Origin: Novosphingobium sp. SG919
GTDB taxonomy: Bacteria > Pseudomonadota > Alphaproteobacteria > Sphingomonadales > Sphingomonadaceae
Assembly (NCBI RefSeq): GCF_012932495.1
Contig: NZ_JABCNG010000005.1
Location: 1-64,000, forward strand
Length of the DNA: 64,000 nt
Direction: 5' to 3'
Made by a program: the position numbers and the translations under genes. This document shows positions 27,531 to 35,992 of this stretch, one piece after another (the first letter of the stretch is position 1; each line of letters starts with the position of its first letter). The notes beneath the pieces were generated by a model. It had not been told where the DNA came from and did no database searches. It saw nothing but the letters and a program-made list of their open reading frames with translations.

Positions 27531-27651
27531 CTCAGTACCAATCAACAATTATAAGTCTTTCAGCGCCCCCGGCCATCTCCTCAATAACTGTGTTCCATTT
27601 ATCTCTTTCGAAGATCCTCTCGGGAAACCCGGGATGCTTCAGCTCGGTGTT

Positions 27652-28440
27652 TCATGCATCGCCGCAGAGCTGTTGTATGTAGGCCAACGCGCTGGCAGTG
27701 GGCGCTTTGGTTGGCTTTAGCTCAAGCCCGATCAAACCCTTGTATTCGAGCTGTTTCAACAAGGCGAGTTGCGCCGGCCAGTCGATTGTGCCGGAACCCG
27801 GCTCTCCCCGGCCAGGGGCATCGCCAATCTGAATGTGGTCTGTAAGATGGATGACGCGCGGCAATTCTTTCGCCGGATATTCCCCTTCCACCACCGAGTG
27901 ATAGAGATCGCAGATCAGCCTGACGCGCGGCGAGAAGAGCATCTCCACGACACAAGCACTGTCCTGTGTTGTCGAACACAGGACCCCAGGATGATCATGG
28001 CGCGTATTGGCCGATTCCAGATAGATCGTGACGCCGAGTTCCTCTGCGATCGGCAGCAACCGCACCAGCGCATCAGCGAAAATGCGCAGCTGGACCGGGC
28101 GGGTCAGCCATGGAACTGCGCGCCCCGATGTCACCACCACATTGCGGCAACCCAAAAAGAGCGCGTCTTGCGCCGCCTTGCGGAAGATGTCGCAAAAGCC
28201 CTCATGCGTTTGCGGATCGACCAACTGGGTTACATAATCTGCGACAGTGCTGACAAGCTGCACCGAATTGCGCGCCAGCGCGGCGCGAATTGCGGGAAGA
28301 TCGCGCCCCTTGAGCAGGAAAATTTCCACGTAACGGAACCCGACAGCGGCGGCATCGATTCTCTGCTCAATTGTTTCACCAGCATCCTGGAATGCATACT
28401 CAAGATTGACTGAAATTTCGAAGGGCGTGCTCTGTCTCAC
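27652..28440 (-). CDS. Hydroxypyruvate isomerase-like TIM-barrel sugar isomerase
   Basis: 262 residues. The motifs YLESANTRHDHPG, ICDLYHSVVEGE, HIQIGDAPGRGEPGSGTIDW and IGLELKPT match the Hyi group of the xylose-isomerase-like TIM-barrel family, with metal ligands Glu, Asp, His and Glu. It starts at GTG 28440 without an obvious ribosome site. Its promoter region carries one TCTAAACG...GTTTA box at 28589, and it is divergent from an MFS transporter. It is probably a keto-sugar isomerase in the glycoside locus. An active hydroxypyruvate reaction is not implied. Confidence 0.75.
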   Translation of the reverse strand: MRQSTPFEISVNLEYAFQDAGETIEQRIDAAAVGFRYVEIFLLKGRDLPAIRAALARNSVQLVSTVADYVTQLVDPQTHEGFCDIFRKAAQDALFLGCRNVVVTSGRAVPWLTRPVQLRIFADALVRLLPIAEELGVTIYLESANTRHDHPGVLCSTTQDSACVVEMLFSPRVRLICDLYHSVVEGEYPAKELPRVIHLTDHIQIGDAPGRGEPGSGTIDWPAQLALLKQLEYKGLIGLELKPTKAPTASALAYIQQLCGDA

Positions 28441-28588
28441 CTGAGGGTGCGTATCCGCGCAAATGTCATTGATGGATTAAGGGCCTGATCCAAGGGGGCG
28501 TCCAGTCGCACACCTTCTCCCAAAAGCGTGAACGTGGCCGCGCCGAAGCCTTTTTGAAGCAATCCAAATCGGCAATCGGCGACCGTTA

Positions 28589-28603
28589 TCTAAACGGCGT
28601 TTA
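28589..28603. promoter_or_regulatory. Operator box A of the glycoside regulon
   Basis: TCTAAACGGCGTTTA. One of five related palindromic boxes (core TAAACGNNGTTTA) found only at promoters of the 28-47 kb locus. It lies about 150 bp upstream of the isomerase start, in the divergent region with the MFS gene. Confidence 0.7.
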
Positions 28604-28789
28604 TTTTAAGTCCTGCGCCCGGTCAAGCCCTATGCCCGGTCCTGTCACTGCGGATGAGTGCCCGTAAAAGGCAAGCACCGCTTCGCAAGAACGTCCTCAC
28701 GCAGCAATTTGCAGTTTCAAATGTTTTGCGGACGGAATCCACTTGGACAAACCGGGCAAAGAATCGCTTGCCAGTCCGCGCTCACGCAT

Positions 28790-28804
28790 TCTAAACGATG
28801 TTTA
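28790..28804. promoter_or_regulatory. Operator box B of the glycoside regulon
   Basis: TCTAAACGATGTTTA, continuing GTTTAGA to give an extended symmetric site. It lies 40 bp upstream of the MFS ATG at 28844, where a bound repressor would block transcription. Confidence 0.75.
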
Positions 28805-28843
28805 GTTTAGAATCGGCGGGACAATGCCGCGCTGGGAGAGAAA

Positions 28844-30049
28844 ATGAACCCGTTCAGCCGTTTCTTCGCCGGTATGACCCTGCGCCCGCAGGGACTTACT
28901 CTGATAGCGGCCGGCTTTTTGCCGGTATTCGCCATCGTCACGATGTTTCCCATCGTGGCGGCGATGATCCAGCATTTCAGCAACGATCCGGCTGCGGCCA
29001 GCAAGGTGCCCCTTACGGTGACCGCACCGGGGCTTACCGTGGCGGTGCTCTCGCCCTTTGCCGGGCTGATTGTCGACAGGTTTGGGCGGCGGCGCCTGCT
29101 GCTTGTCAGCACGCTGTTATATGGCGCCTTGGGCAGCGCGCCGTTCCTGCTTGACGACGTCGACCAGATTTTCGCGACGCGCCTGCTGCTGGGGGCCTGT
29201 GAAGCGGGCATTCTCACCATCGTCAACACGCTGATCGCAGACTATTGGGACGACACAGGACGCAAAAACTGGCTGTTTGTGCAGGGTTTCGTCGGCACAT
29301 TTTTCGGCTCTGCAGCCATGCTGGCGTCCGGCCTGATCGCGGGCGTGCGATGGAACGGCGGCTTCCTGATCTATCTGGTCGCCTTTCCGATCGTTGCTGC
29401 CATGCTGGTATTCATTTATGAGCCCCAGCCCAAGGATCAGCGCCCCGAAGCGGCCACGCGCAGCCGCACGCCTTTCCCGTGGATCGAGGCCATTGCGGTG
29501 GTACTGGTCACGTTCTCAGCATCTGTTCTCTACTACCTGTTCATCGTCAATGGGAGCATCGCCTTTGCCGAAATCGGCGTGAGGGATCCTGCTGAACTTA
29601 GCCGCCTGACCTATATTCCCAGCCTGTTTGTCATGCTCGGTGCGGTGATCTTCCGTATTTTAGCCAAGCGGTCCAATGCAATCCAGTTGACGGCCTTCCT
29701 CCTTTTTCTTGGAACCGGTCTGGCCGGCGTGGGGATGGCCAAGAACCTGCCCTCGATGATTCTGGCTGTCACCGTTCAACAAATCGGCGCCGGTATGGCC
29801 GTGCCCACGCTCATCGCCTGGGCCCAGACAAAATTCAACTTTGAACACCGAGGGCGCGGCATGGGCGCCTGGACCAGCGCCTTTTTCATGGGCCAGTTTG
29901 CCTCGGCATGGGTCGCTAATGATCTGGCGCAGGCAGCAGGCTCCATGCGAGGCGGTTTCCTGATCGCGGGAATGATCGCCGTGGCCTCTTGCGGCGCGGT
30001 CATTCTATGGGGCCTGCTGGAGTGCAGAAAAGCTCGCATGGCTATTTGA
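28844..30049 (+). CDS. MFS transporter
   Basis: 401 residues with about 12 hydrophobic segments. The loop 2-3 motif appears as FAGLIVDRFGRRRLLL, followed by a conserved acidic/Gly pattern (LLGACEAGILTIVNTLIADYW). The ATG has GGGAGAG nearby and operator box B 40 bp upstream. Because it shares the regulon boxes with the isomerase, oxidoreductase and receptor genes, it probably moves a glycoside, sugar acid or aglycone across the inner membrane. Confidence 0.87.
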   Translation: MNPFSRFFAGMTLRPQGLTLIAAGFLPVFAIVTMFPIVAAMIQHFSNDPAAASKVPLTVTAPGLTVAVLSPFAGLIVDRFGRRRLLLVSTLLYGALGSAPFLLDDVDQIFATRLLLGACEAGILTIVNTLIADYWDDTGRKNWLFVQGFVGTFFGSAAMLASGLIAGVRWNGGFLIYLVAFPIVAAMLVFIYEPQPKDQRPEAATRSRTPFPWIEAIAVVLVTFSASVLYYLFIVNGSIAFAEIGVRDPAELSRLTYIPSLFVMLGAVIFRILAKRSNAIQLTAFLLFLGTGLAGVGMAKNLPSMILAVTVQQIGAGMAVPTLIAWAQTKFNFEHRGRGMGAWTSAFFMGQFASAWVANDLAQAAGSMRGGFLIAGMIAVASCGAVILWGLLECRKARMAI

Positions 30050-30153
30050 GAGGTAACCATGCAACCAATGCCATCATTCCATGGTGATCCACGCCCCCCG
30101 CAGCGGCAGTCAAACTGCCCGCGCAGGACCGTAGCAAGGCCAGCCAGGAACGC

Positions 30154-30741
30154 ATGCTTGCCGCCACGCTCCAGCTGATCGCCCACCATGGCAACGACGA
30201 CTTCACGCTGAAGGGTGTGGCCCTTGCCGGCAAGGTTTCGGTTGGCTCGATCTACCTTCGCTATCCCTCCAAGGACAGACTGATCCGCACGGTGCTCAGC
30301 CTCGAGCTGGACAGGATAGCCGCAGAAGATGAGAAAATGGTCCGAAGCGTTCTGAACAAGGCGGACGATCTGGCCGAGGCGGTCGCGCTGTACATTGAAG
30401 GATATGGGCACCTTTTGGCCACCAACGCCCTGATCCTGCGCACCGCGATGAACCGCGCCGAACATGACCCGGAACTGTCCGTTATCGGCAAGGCTCAGGC
30501 GGAACAATCGGCCGTCGCGGCCATGCAGATATTCCTTGCCTTGCCCCAAGACATTGGCGGGTCGCGCAAGCAGGCTAAAGCGGACGTCGCCTTTCGCCTT
30601 ATCTTTGCGGCGCTGGCGTGGGAATTTGGACTGGGGACAACCCGCGATTCTGCCCGGTGGATCGATTGGGCCGCGTTTCGGACAGAGCTGGCACTTGCCT
30701 GTCTGGCCTATTTGCAACACGCGCCCTGCGAATTTGCATGA
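30154..30741 (+). CDS. TetR-family regulator (start uncertain)
   Basis: 195 residues from ATG 30154. The helix-turn-helix reads AATLQLIAHHGNDDFTLKGVALAGKVSVGSIYLRYPSKDRLI, and an all-helical ligand domain follows. TetR-like coding sense continues upstream of the ATG (PAQDRSKASQER) to a stop at 30085, with no ATG or GTG there, so initiation may be at a rare codon such as CTG or the N-terminus may be slightly damaged. It lies downstream of the MFS gene and may control the regulon boxes, as may the other TetR gene at 34867. Confidence 0.8.
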   Translation: MLAATLQLIAHHGNDDFTLKGVALAGKVSVGSIYLRYPSKDRLIRTVLSLELDRIAAEDEKMVRSVLNKADDLAEAVALYIEGYGHLLATNALILRTAMNRAEHDPELSVIGKAQAEQSAVAAMQIFLALPQDIGGSRKQAKADVAFRLIFAALAWEFGLGTTRDSARWIDWAAFRTELALACLAYLQHAPCEFA

Positions 30742-30793
30742 AGCGTTTTTGCGATCCCGAATAAAGAAATCATGTCTGTTTTTGGAGAATTCT

Positions 30794-31648
30794 ATGAGGC
30801 TAGTACGTTATGGGGCTGTCGGCGCGGAAAGGCCGGGTCTGATCGACGCGCAGGGACAATTGCGCGACCTTTCGGCCCATGTCGCAGACATCACGCCCGA
30901 CTGGCTGGCGCCCGACCGCCTCGCCGCGCTGCAGGCGCTTGATGCACAGACCCTGCCCGTGGTGGATGGCGCATCGCGGCTTGGCACGCCGTTTTCCGGC
31001 ACGCGCCAGTTCATCGCCATTGGCCTCAACTATTCCGACCATGCCGAAGAAGCCGGAATGGCAGTCCCGGCCGAACCGATCATGTTCACCAAGGGCGTGT
31101 CCTGCATTCAGGGGCCCAATGACGATGTGCGCCGCCCGCGCGGATCGGACAAGATGGACTGGGAAGTCGAACTGGGCATCGTCATCGGCACCCGCGCCGC
31201 TTATGTCGACAAGGACAAAGCGCTGAACCATGTGGCGGGCTATGTCGTGTGCGACGACCTGTCCGAGCGCGAATATCAGCTTGACCGCCTTGGCTCGTGG
31301 GACAAGGGCAAGGGCTGCGACACCTTTGGCCCCGTGGGTCCCTGGCTGGTCACGCGCGACGAGGTCGGCGATGTGCAAAACCTTGGCATGTGGCTGGATG
31401 TCAACGGCCAGCGCATGCAAACCGGCAACACCCGCACCATGATCTTCGATTGCGCCACCATCGTCAGCTATGTCAGCCAGTTCATGGTCCTGTTGCCGGG
31501 CGACATCATCACCACGGGCACTCCGCCGGGCGTGGGCATGGGCATGAAGCCGCCGGTGTTTCTGAAGGAAGGCGATGTGATCGAACTGGGCATCGAAAAG
31601 CTGGGCAGCCAGCGCCACACCGTGCGCGCATGGAATGACGGGATCTGA
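30794..31648 (+). CDS. Fumarylacetoacetate-hydrolase-family enzyme (2,4-diketo-3-deoxy-sugar-acid hydrolase-like)
   Basis: 284 residues from ATG 30794 (TTTGGAG ribosome site). FAH core motifs are visible: FIAIGLNYSDHAEEAG, EPIMFTKG, DWEVELGIVIGTRA (metal-binding Glu), and GDIITTGTPPGVGMG. The length and motifs match the group acting on 2,4-diketo-3-deoxy-L-fuconate or -rhamnonate, which yields pyruvate and lactate, but related lyases and hydrolases look alike. Its stop overlaps the next SDR's start (TGATG). Coupling to an SDR and a lactate dehydrogenase remnant supports the non-phosphorylative deoxysugar pathway. Confidence 0.85.
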   Translation: MRLVRYGAVGAERPGLIDAQGQLRDLSAHVADITPDWLAPDRLAALQALDAQTLPVVDGASRLGTPFSGTRQFIAIGLNYSDHAEEAGMAVPAEPIMFTKGVSCIQGPNDDVRRPRGSDKMDWEVELGIVIGTRAAYVDKDKALNHVAGYVVCDDLSEREYQLDRLGSWDKGKGCDTFGPVGPWLVTRDEVGDVQNLGMWLDVNGQRMQTGNTRTMIFDCATIVSYVSQFMVLLPGDIITTGTPPGVGMGMKPPVFLKEGDVIELGIEKLGSQRHTVRAWNDGI

Positions 31649-32388
31649 TGGCCATGGACGGACGGCTGCGGGGCAAGACCTGTCTGATTACAGGCGGGGC
31701 GCAGGGGATAGGCCGGGCAATCGCAGAGCGTTTTACCGCCGAAGGGGCGCGGGTCATCGCGGCGGATTTGCGCTTTGATGACGCGCCCCACGCCATATGC
31801 GGCATTGAACGGCTGCCGCTGGACGTGACGGACGAGGCGGCCGTGGCCGGGGCGGCTGCGGCGCTGGGCGATGTGGGCGTTCTCGTCAATTGCGTGGGGC
31901 TGGTGGCGCATGGCACCATTCTGGATGGCGCGATGGATGATTTCGACCGCAGCATGAGCGTCAATGTGCGTGCGATGGCGCTGATGATCCGCGCCTTCCT
32001 GCCCGCCATGCTGGCGCGCGGCGACGGCTCGATCATCAATGTCGCCTCGGTGGTTTCCAGCGTCATGGCCGCGCCCAACCGCTTTGCCTATGGCACCAGC
32101 AAGGCGGCGGTGATCGGCCTGACCATGTCGGTGGCGCGCGACTTCATCGACCGGGGCATCCGCTGCAACGCGATCAGCCCCGGCACGGTCGAAACGCCGT
32201 CCCTGCACCAGCGTTTCGCAGCCACAGGGGATGCGCAGGCTGCGCGTGCCGCCTTCATCGCCCGCCAGCCGATGGGGCGCATGGGGCAGGCAGAGGAGAT
32301 TGCCGCCACCGCCGTGCTGCTGGCCAGCGACGAAGCGCGTTTCATGACCGGCAGTAATCTGGTGATCGACGGAGGGATGAGCCTGTGA
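31648..32388 (+). CDS. SDR oxidoreductase (2-keto-3-deoxy-sugar-acid dehydrogenase-like)
   Basis: 246 residues. Rossmann TGGAQGIGRAI, NCVG at the NNAG position, catalytic Ser in NVASVVSS and YGTSKAAV (YxxxK) are all present, with a C-terminal FMTGSNLVIDGG. In the rhamnose/fucose route the oxidation before the FAH-type hydrolysis is done by such an SDR, and the gene is translationally coupled to it (TGATG). Substrate assignment is therefore by context. Confidence 0.85.
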   Translation: MAMDGRLRGKTCLITGGAQGIGRAIAERFTAEGARVIAADLRFDDAPHAICGIERLPLDVTDEAAVAGAAAALGDVGVLVNCVGLVAHGTILDGAMDDFDRSMSVNVRAMALMIRAFLPAMLARGDGSIINVASVVSSVMAAPNRFAYGTSKAAVIGLTMSVARDFIDRGIRCNAISPGTVETPSLHQRFAATGDAQAARAAFIARQPMGRMGQAEEIAATAVLLASDEARFMTGSNLVIDGGMSL

Positions 32389-33164
32389 CGCAGCCCGTTT
32401 CACGGCCACTTGCCATCCTGACCGGGGGCAGCACCGGCATCGGGGAATATCTGGTGGGCGCGCTGGCGCGGTCGGGCTACGCGGTGGCCTTCAGCTATCG
32501 CTCCTCGCCCGAGGCCGCGCAGGCCAGTGTTGAGGCGCTAGAGGCCGAGGGGCTGGCCGCTCTGGCCCTGCCATGCGACGTGGGCGTCAAGGCGCAGGCG
32601 GAGGCCTTTGTCGAGCAGGCGGTGGCGTGGGCAGGCCAGGCGCCCGCGCTGCTGGTCAACAACGCGGGCATCCAGACATGGGCGCCCTTGCTCGAGCTGG
32701 ACGAGGAGCGTTGGGACGATGTGATCCGCACCAATCTCAAGGGCTGCTTTCTGCACACACAGATCGTGGGCCGTCTGATGGCAGAGGCCGGCAACGGCGG
32801 TTCGATCATCAACATCGGCTCGGGCTGCAACAAACTCGCCTTTCCCAATCTGGTCGATTACACCGCATCCAAGGGCGGGATCGAGCAGTTCACCAAGTCA
32901 GCGGCCTCCGAACTGGGCCGTTATGGCATCACGGTGAACTGCGTCGCCCCCGGCGCCATCGCCACCCGGCGCACGTCCGAGGAAGCGCCAGATTATGCCG
33001 CGACATGGGCGCCCATCACCCCGCTGCGCCGGGTGGGCACACCTGAGGATCTGCTGGGCGCGGTGCTGTTCTTTGCCGGCGCCGGATCGCGCTTTGTCAC
33101 CGGCCAGACCCTGGGGGTCGATGGCGGCGTCTTTACCCGCGCCGCGTGGCCCTATGCCCAGTAA
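32385..33164 (+). CDS. SDR oxidoreductase
   Basis: 259 residues from GTG 32385 in a GTGA overlap with the previous stop. The glycine motif LTGGSTGIGEYL, NNAG, IGSGCNK and YTASKGG (catalytic Tyr and Lys) are intact, as is the C-terminal FVTGQTLGVDGG. It may oxidise L-rhamnose or L-fucose, or another sugar, in the same pathway. It overlaps the start of the lactate dehydrogenase pseudogene by 11 bp. Confidence 0.85.
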   Translation: MTQPVSRPLAILTGGSTGIGEYLVGALARSGYAVAFSYRSSPEAAQASVEALEAEGLAALALPCDVGVKAQAEAFVEQAVAWAGQAPALLVNNAGIQTWAPLLELDEERWDDVIRTNLKGCFLHTQIVGRLMAEAGNGGSIINIGSGCNKLAFPNLVDYTASKGGIEQFTKSAASELGRYGITVNCVAPGAIATRRTSEEAPDYAATWAPITPLRRVGTPEDLLGAVLFFAGAGSRFVTGQTLGVDGGVFTRAAWPYAQ

Positions 33165-34857
33165 CGGGGGTCTGCTTCGCGAGTTGGCCGCGATTGTGGG
33201 CAAGGCCAATGTGCTCACTCAGGACAGCGCAACCCGGCCCTATGCCACCGGCTATCGCTATGGCGCAGGGCCCGTGCTGGCCGTGGTGCGGCCCGCCAGC
33301 CCGCTGGAGCAATTCCGCGTGTTCGCCGCCTGCGTGGCAGCCGATGTGATCGTGATCGCGCAAGCGGCCAACACGGGCCTTACCGGGGGATCAACCCCCG
33401 ATGGGCTGTATGATCGCCCACTTGTCATCATCAACACCATGCGGATCAAGGGCGTCCACCTGCTGGGCGCTGGCGAGCAGGTGGTGTGCCTTGCCGGGGC
33501 AACGCTTTATGAACTGGAGCGCGTGCTCAGCCCCATCGGGCGCGAGCCGCCTTCGGTGATCGGTTCCTCCTGCATCGGCGCATCGGTGATCGGGGGCGTG
33601 TGAAACAATTCGGGCGGCGCGCTGATCCGGCGCGGCCCTGCCTATACCGAACTGGCGCTTTATGCCCGCGCCACGGCGGACCGGCGGGTGGAACTGGTCA
33701 ACCATCTGGGGCTCGATCTGGGTGAAGATGCCGAAACGATGCTGGGCGCGGTAGCCAAGGGGCGGTTTGGCGCGGCGGTGGTTCCGGGTGCGGCCTCCAC
33801 CCCTGATTATGCCAAGCGGGTGCGGGCGGTCGATGCCCCCTCGCCCTCCCGCTTCAACGCCGATGCCACGCGGCTGTTCGAGGCATCGGGCTGCGCGGGC
33901 AAGCTGATGGTGCTGGCCGTGCAGCTGGACACGTTTCCCAAAGACCGGCGCACCGCCACTTTCTATATCGGCACGAATGATCCGGGCGAACTGGATGCGC
34001 TGCGGCGGCGGGCGTTGGGCGTTGGGCGAATTGCGGCATTTGCCGGTGTCGGGCGAATATATCCACCGCGAGGCATTCGATGTTGCGGCGCGCTATGGCA
34101 AGGATGTGTTCGTCGCCATCGAACGGTTCGGCACCGACCGTCTGCCGCTGTTCTTTGCGTTGAAAAACCGGCTGGACCGGCTGGGGGCTGCGCTGCGTTG
34201 GCTGCCGGGCCATTTTTCTGATCGGATGATTCAGGCTGTCAGCCGACTGTTGCCTCAGCATCTGCCGCCGCGCATGTGCGAGTGGCGCGACCATTTCGAA
34301 CATCACCTGATCCTCAAAGTGGCCGATGAGGGGATCGAGGAGACGCGCGCCCTGCTCGCCTCGCTGTTCCCCAGCGCCGCCGGCGATCTGTTCGAATGCA
34401 CGCCGCTGGAGGCGCAAAAGGCGTTCCTCTACCGCTTTGCCGTGGCGGGCGCGGCGCGGCGCTATCGGGCGATCCATGGGGCCGAGGTGGGCGAAATCAT
34501 CGCGCTCGACGTTGCCCTGCGTCGCAATGACCGCGACTGGCGCGAACAATTGCCCCCGACATCGGCGCCTGCATCGACAAGGCGCTTTATTACGGGCATT
34601 TCCTCTGCCACGTTTTTGATCAGGATTACGCGCTGAAACCCGGCATCGACCCCATCGCGCTGGAGCATCGCATGTGGCACCTGCTGGATGAACGCGGCGC
34701 GCGCTATCCGGCCGAACACAATGTGGGGCATCTCTATGAGGCCGGGCCTGAGCTGGCCGCCCATTATCGGGCGCTGGACCCCGGCAATCGGCTGAACCCC
34801 GGCATCGGACACACCAGTCGACAGCGACACTGGGGCGATCAGGAAGGTTGTTGTTAG
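33154..34857 (+). pseudogene. dld: D-lactate dehydrogenase (Dld, quinone-dependent type), three lesions
   Basis: Joined frames give a ~567-residue Dld-like flavoprotein: NTGLTGGSTPDG (FAD-binding), PPSVIGSSCIGASVIGGV, NNSGGALIRRG, DVFVAIERFGTDRLP, FEHHLILKVADEG, YPAEHNVGHLY and DPGNRLNPGIG. Lesions: TGA at 33601 where the family has Cys (GGVCNNSGG; TGC to TGA); a 7-bp tandem duplication GCGTTGG at 34012-34018/34019-34025 causing a frameshift; and one missing C in the C5 run at 34553-34557. Removing one repeat unit or restoring the C rejoins coherent protein. It was the fourth gene of the FAH-SDR-SDR operon and would have oxidised lactate. Confidence 0.9.
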
Positions 34858-34866
34858 CGTCCTTGC

Positions 34867-35472
34867 TCAATCGCCGATCGTGCTGCGGGCGGCGCGTTCC
34901 AGCACCCAATCGGAAATGTCGTCAATGGTGGCCTTGCCATTCTCGAACGGCCTGATGATGCCCTTGTTGATCATCGACACCAGACCATAAATCGAAGTCC
35001 ACAAGGTGATATTGCGCAGTTCGGCTTCCTTTTCGCTGATATCGGGCAGGAATTGCCGGATAACAGCCACCCCTTTGGCATGGCTGATTTCCTGATAGTG
35101 ATGCAGGGCAGGATCGATCTGAGGGCGGGTCAGCTCGCTCTCATACATCAGCTCGATCAGGTGGGGGTTTTCCAAAGCGAAGCGGACAAAGCGCGACGCC
35201 CCCGCCTTGATCATCTCCACCGGCGAAAGCTCGGTTCCCTGAGGCTCGATGACCTGATTGAGCAACCGTTCGAAACCGTCAATCGCCACGGCCAGAAGAA
35301 TCGCCCGCCTATCGGCGAAATGATGGTAGGAGGCGCCCGGCGATACGCATGCCAACTGTGCCAGCATGCGCATCGAAAGCTCATGGTGTCCGTGCTTCTG
35401 CACAAAGTCCCGCCCGGCCTCCAACAGATCCCGTTTAAGGTTTTCACGGTGATAGGGCTTCTTTTCCGCCAT
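34867..35472 (-). CDS. TetR-family regulator
   Basis: 201 residues from ATG 35472 (AGGAAAG ribosome site). The N-terminal helix-turn-helix reads LLEAGRDFVQKHGHHELSMRMLAQLACVSPGASYHHFADRRAIL, and a TetR C-terminal helical domain follows. It ends the reverse-strand run MFS, deglycosidase alpha, beta, TetR. It is a good candidate for the repressor binding the five TAAACGNNGTTTA boxes, but the neighbouring TetR at 30154 is an equal rival. Confidence 0.88.
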   Translation of the reverse strand: MAEKKPYHRENLKRDLLEAGRDFVQKHGHHELSMRMLAQLACVSPGASYHHFADRRAILLAVAIDGFERLLNQVIEPQGTELSPVEMIKAGASRFVRFALENPHLIELMYESELTRPQIDPALHHYQEISHAKGVAVIRQFLPDISEKEAELRNITLWTSIYGLVSMINKGIIRPFENGKATIDDISDWVLERAARSTIGD

Positions 35473-35566
35473 GATGTCTTTCCTGCGATAGGCCGGTTCC
35501 CTTAGCAGCAATTCGGATCGGGGCCAGTCAGAATTGACCGGCCCCGGATGCGATCCCTGGCAATTG

Positions 35567-35980
35567 TCAGGGCAGCACGATGGTGGCCAGACGCTCGCCA
35601 TTCACCGCCAGCGGTTGCAGATGCGGCGGGAAATAGGGCGAGCGCACAAGAGCCGCCACCTTGACATGATGAATGCCCGGCAGCAGCCCGCCCGGCTTGG
35701 GCACAAGCACGCTGGCATGTTCGCCCATCGCCCAGCGCACCGTGGTGGCATCGCGCATGGCAGCAAGATCATACACCGCGCCGCCCAGGATCAGACTGGT
35801 GACCTCGTGGCTGAAGAACTCACCGTCGAGCGTGACGTCGATACCGTCCAGCAGCGAGAGGCGCATGCCGCGATAATTGGGCAGGCGCAGGCGCACTTCA
35901 ACGCCGTCACGCGCGCCCTCGGGTCCGTGGTTGCGAAAACCAGTGCTTTGGATCAATTGGAATTCATACATGATCGTCAT
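35567..35980 (-). CDS. C-glycoside deglycosidase beta-subunit-like protein (DUF6379)
   Basis: 137 residues, beginning MTIMYEFQLIQSTGFRN and containing EGARDGVEVRLRLPNYRG, LDGIDVTLDGEFFSHE and PGIHHVKVAALVRSPYFPP. This is the small beta-sandwich family found beside xylose-isomerase-like alpha subunits, which together cleave C-C bonds in 3-keto C-glycosides. It could start at ATG 35980 or 35971; GGGA 8 nt before the second supports the latter. It follows the alpha subunit by 12 nt, so a heteromeric enzyme is likely. Assignment is by motif and context. Confidence 0.75.
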   Translation of the reverse strand: MTIMYEFQLIQSTGFRNHGPEGARDGVEVRLRLPNYRGMRLSLLDGIDVTLDGEFFSHEVTSLILGGAVYDLAAMRDATTVRWAMGEHASVLVPKPGGLLPGIHHVKVAALVRSPYFPPHLQPLAVNGERLATIVLP

Positions 35981-35992
35981 CCCAAAGGAGGT

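Noticed and set aside
34867..35472. Assigning this TetR as the repressor of the five boxes
   Set aside because: The TetR at 30154 is equally well placed and neither promoter carries a box, so the sequence does not decide.
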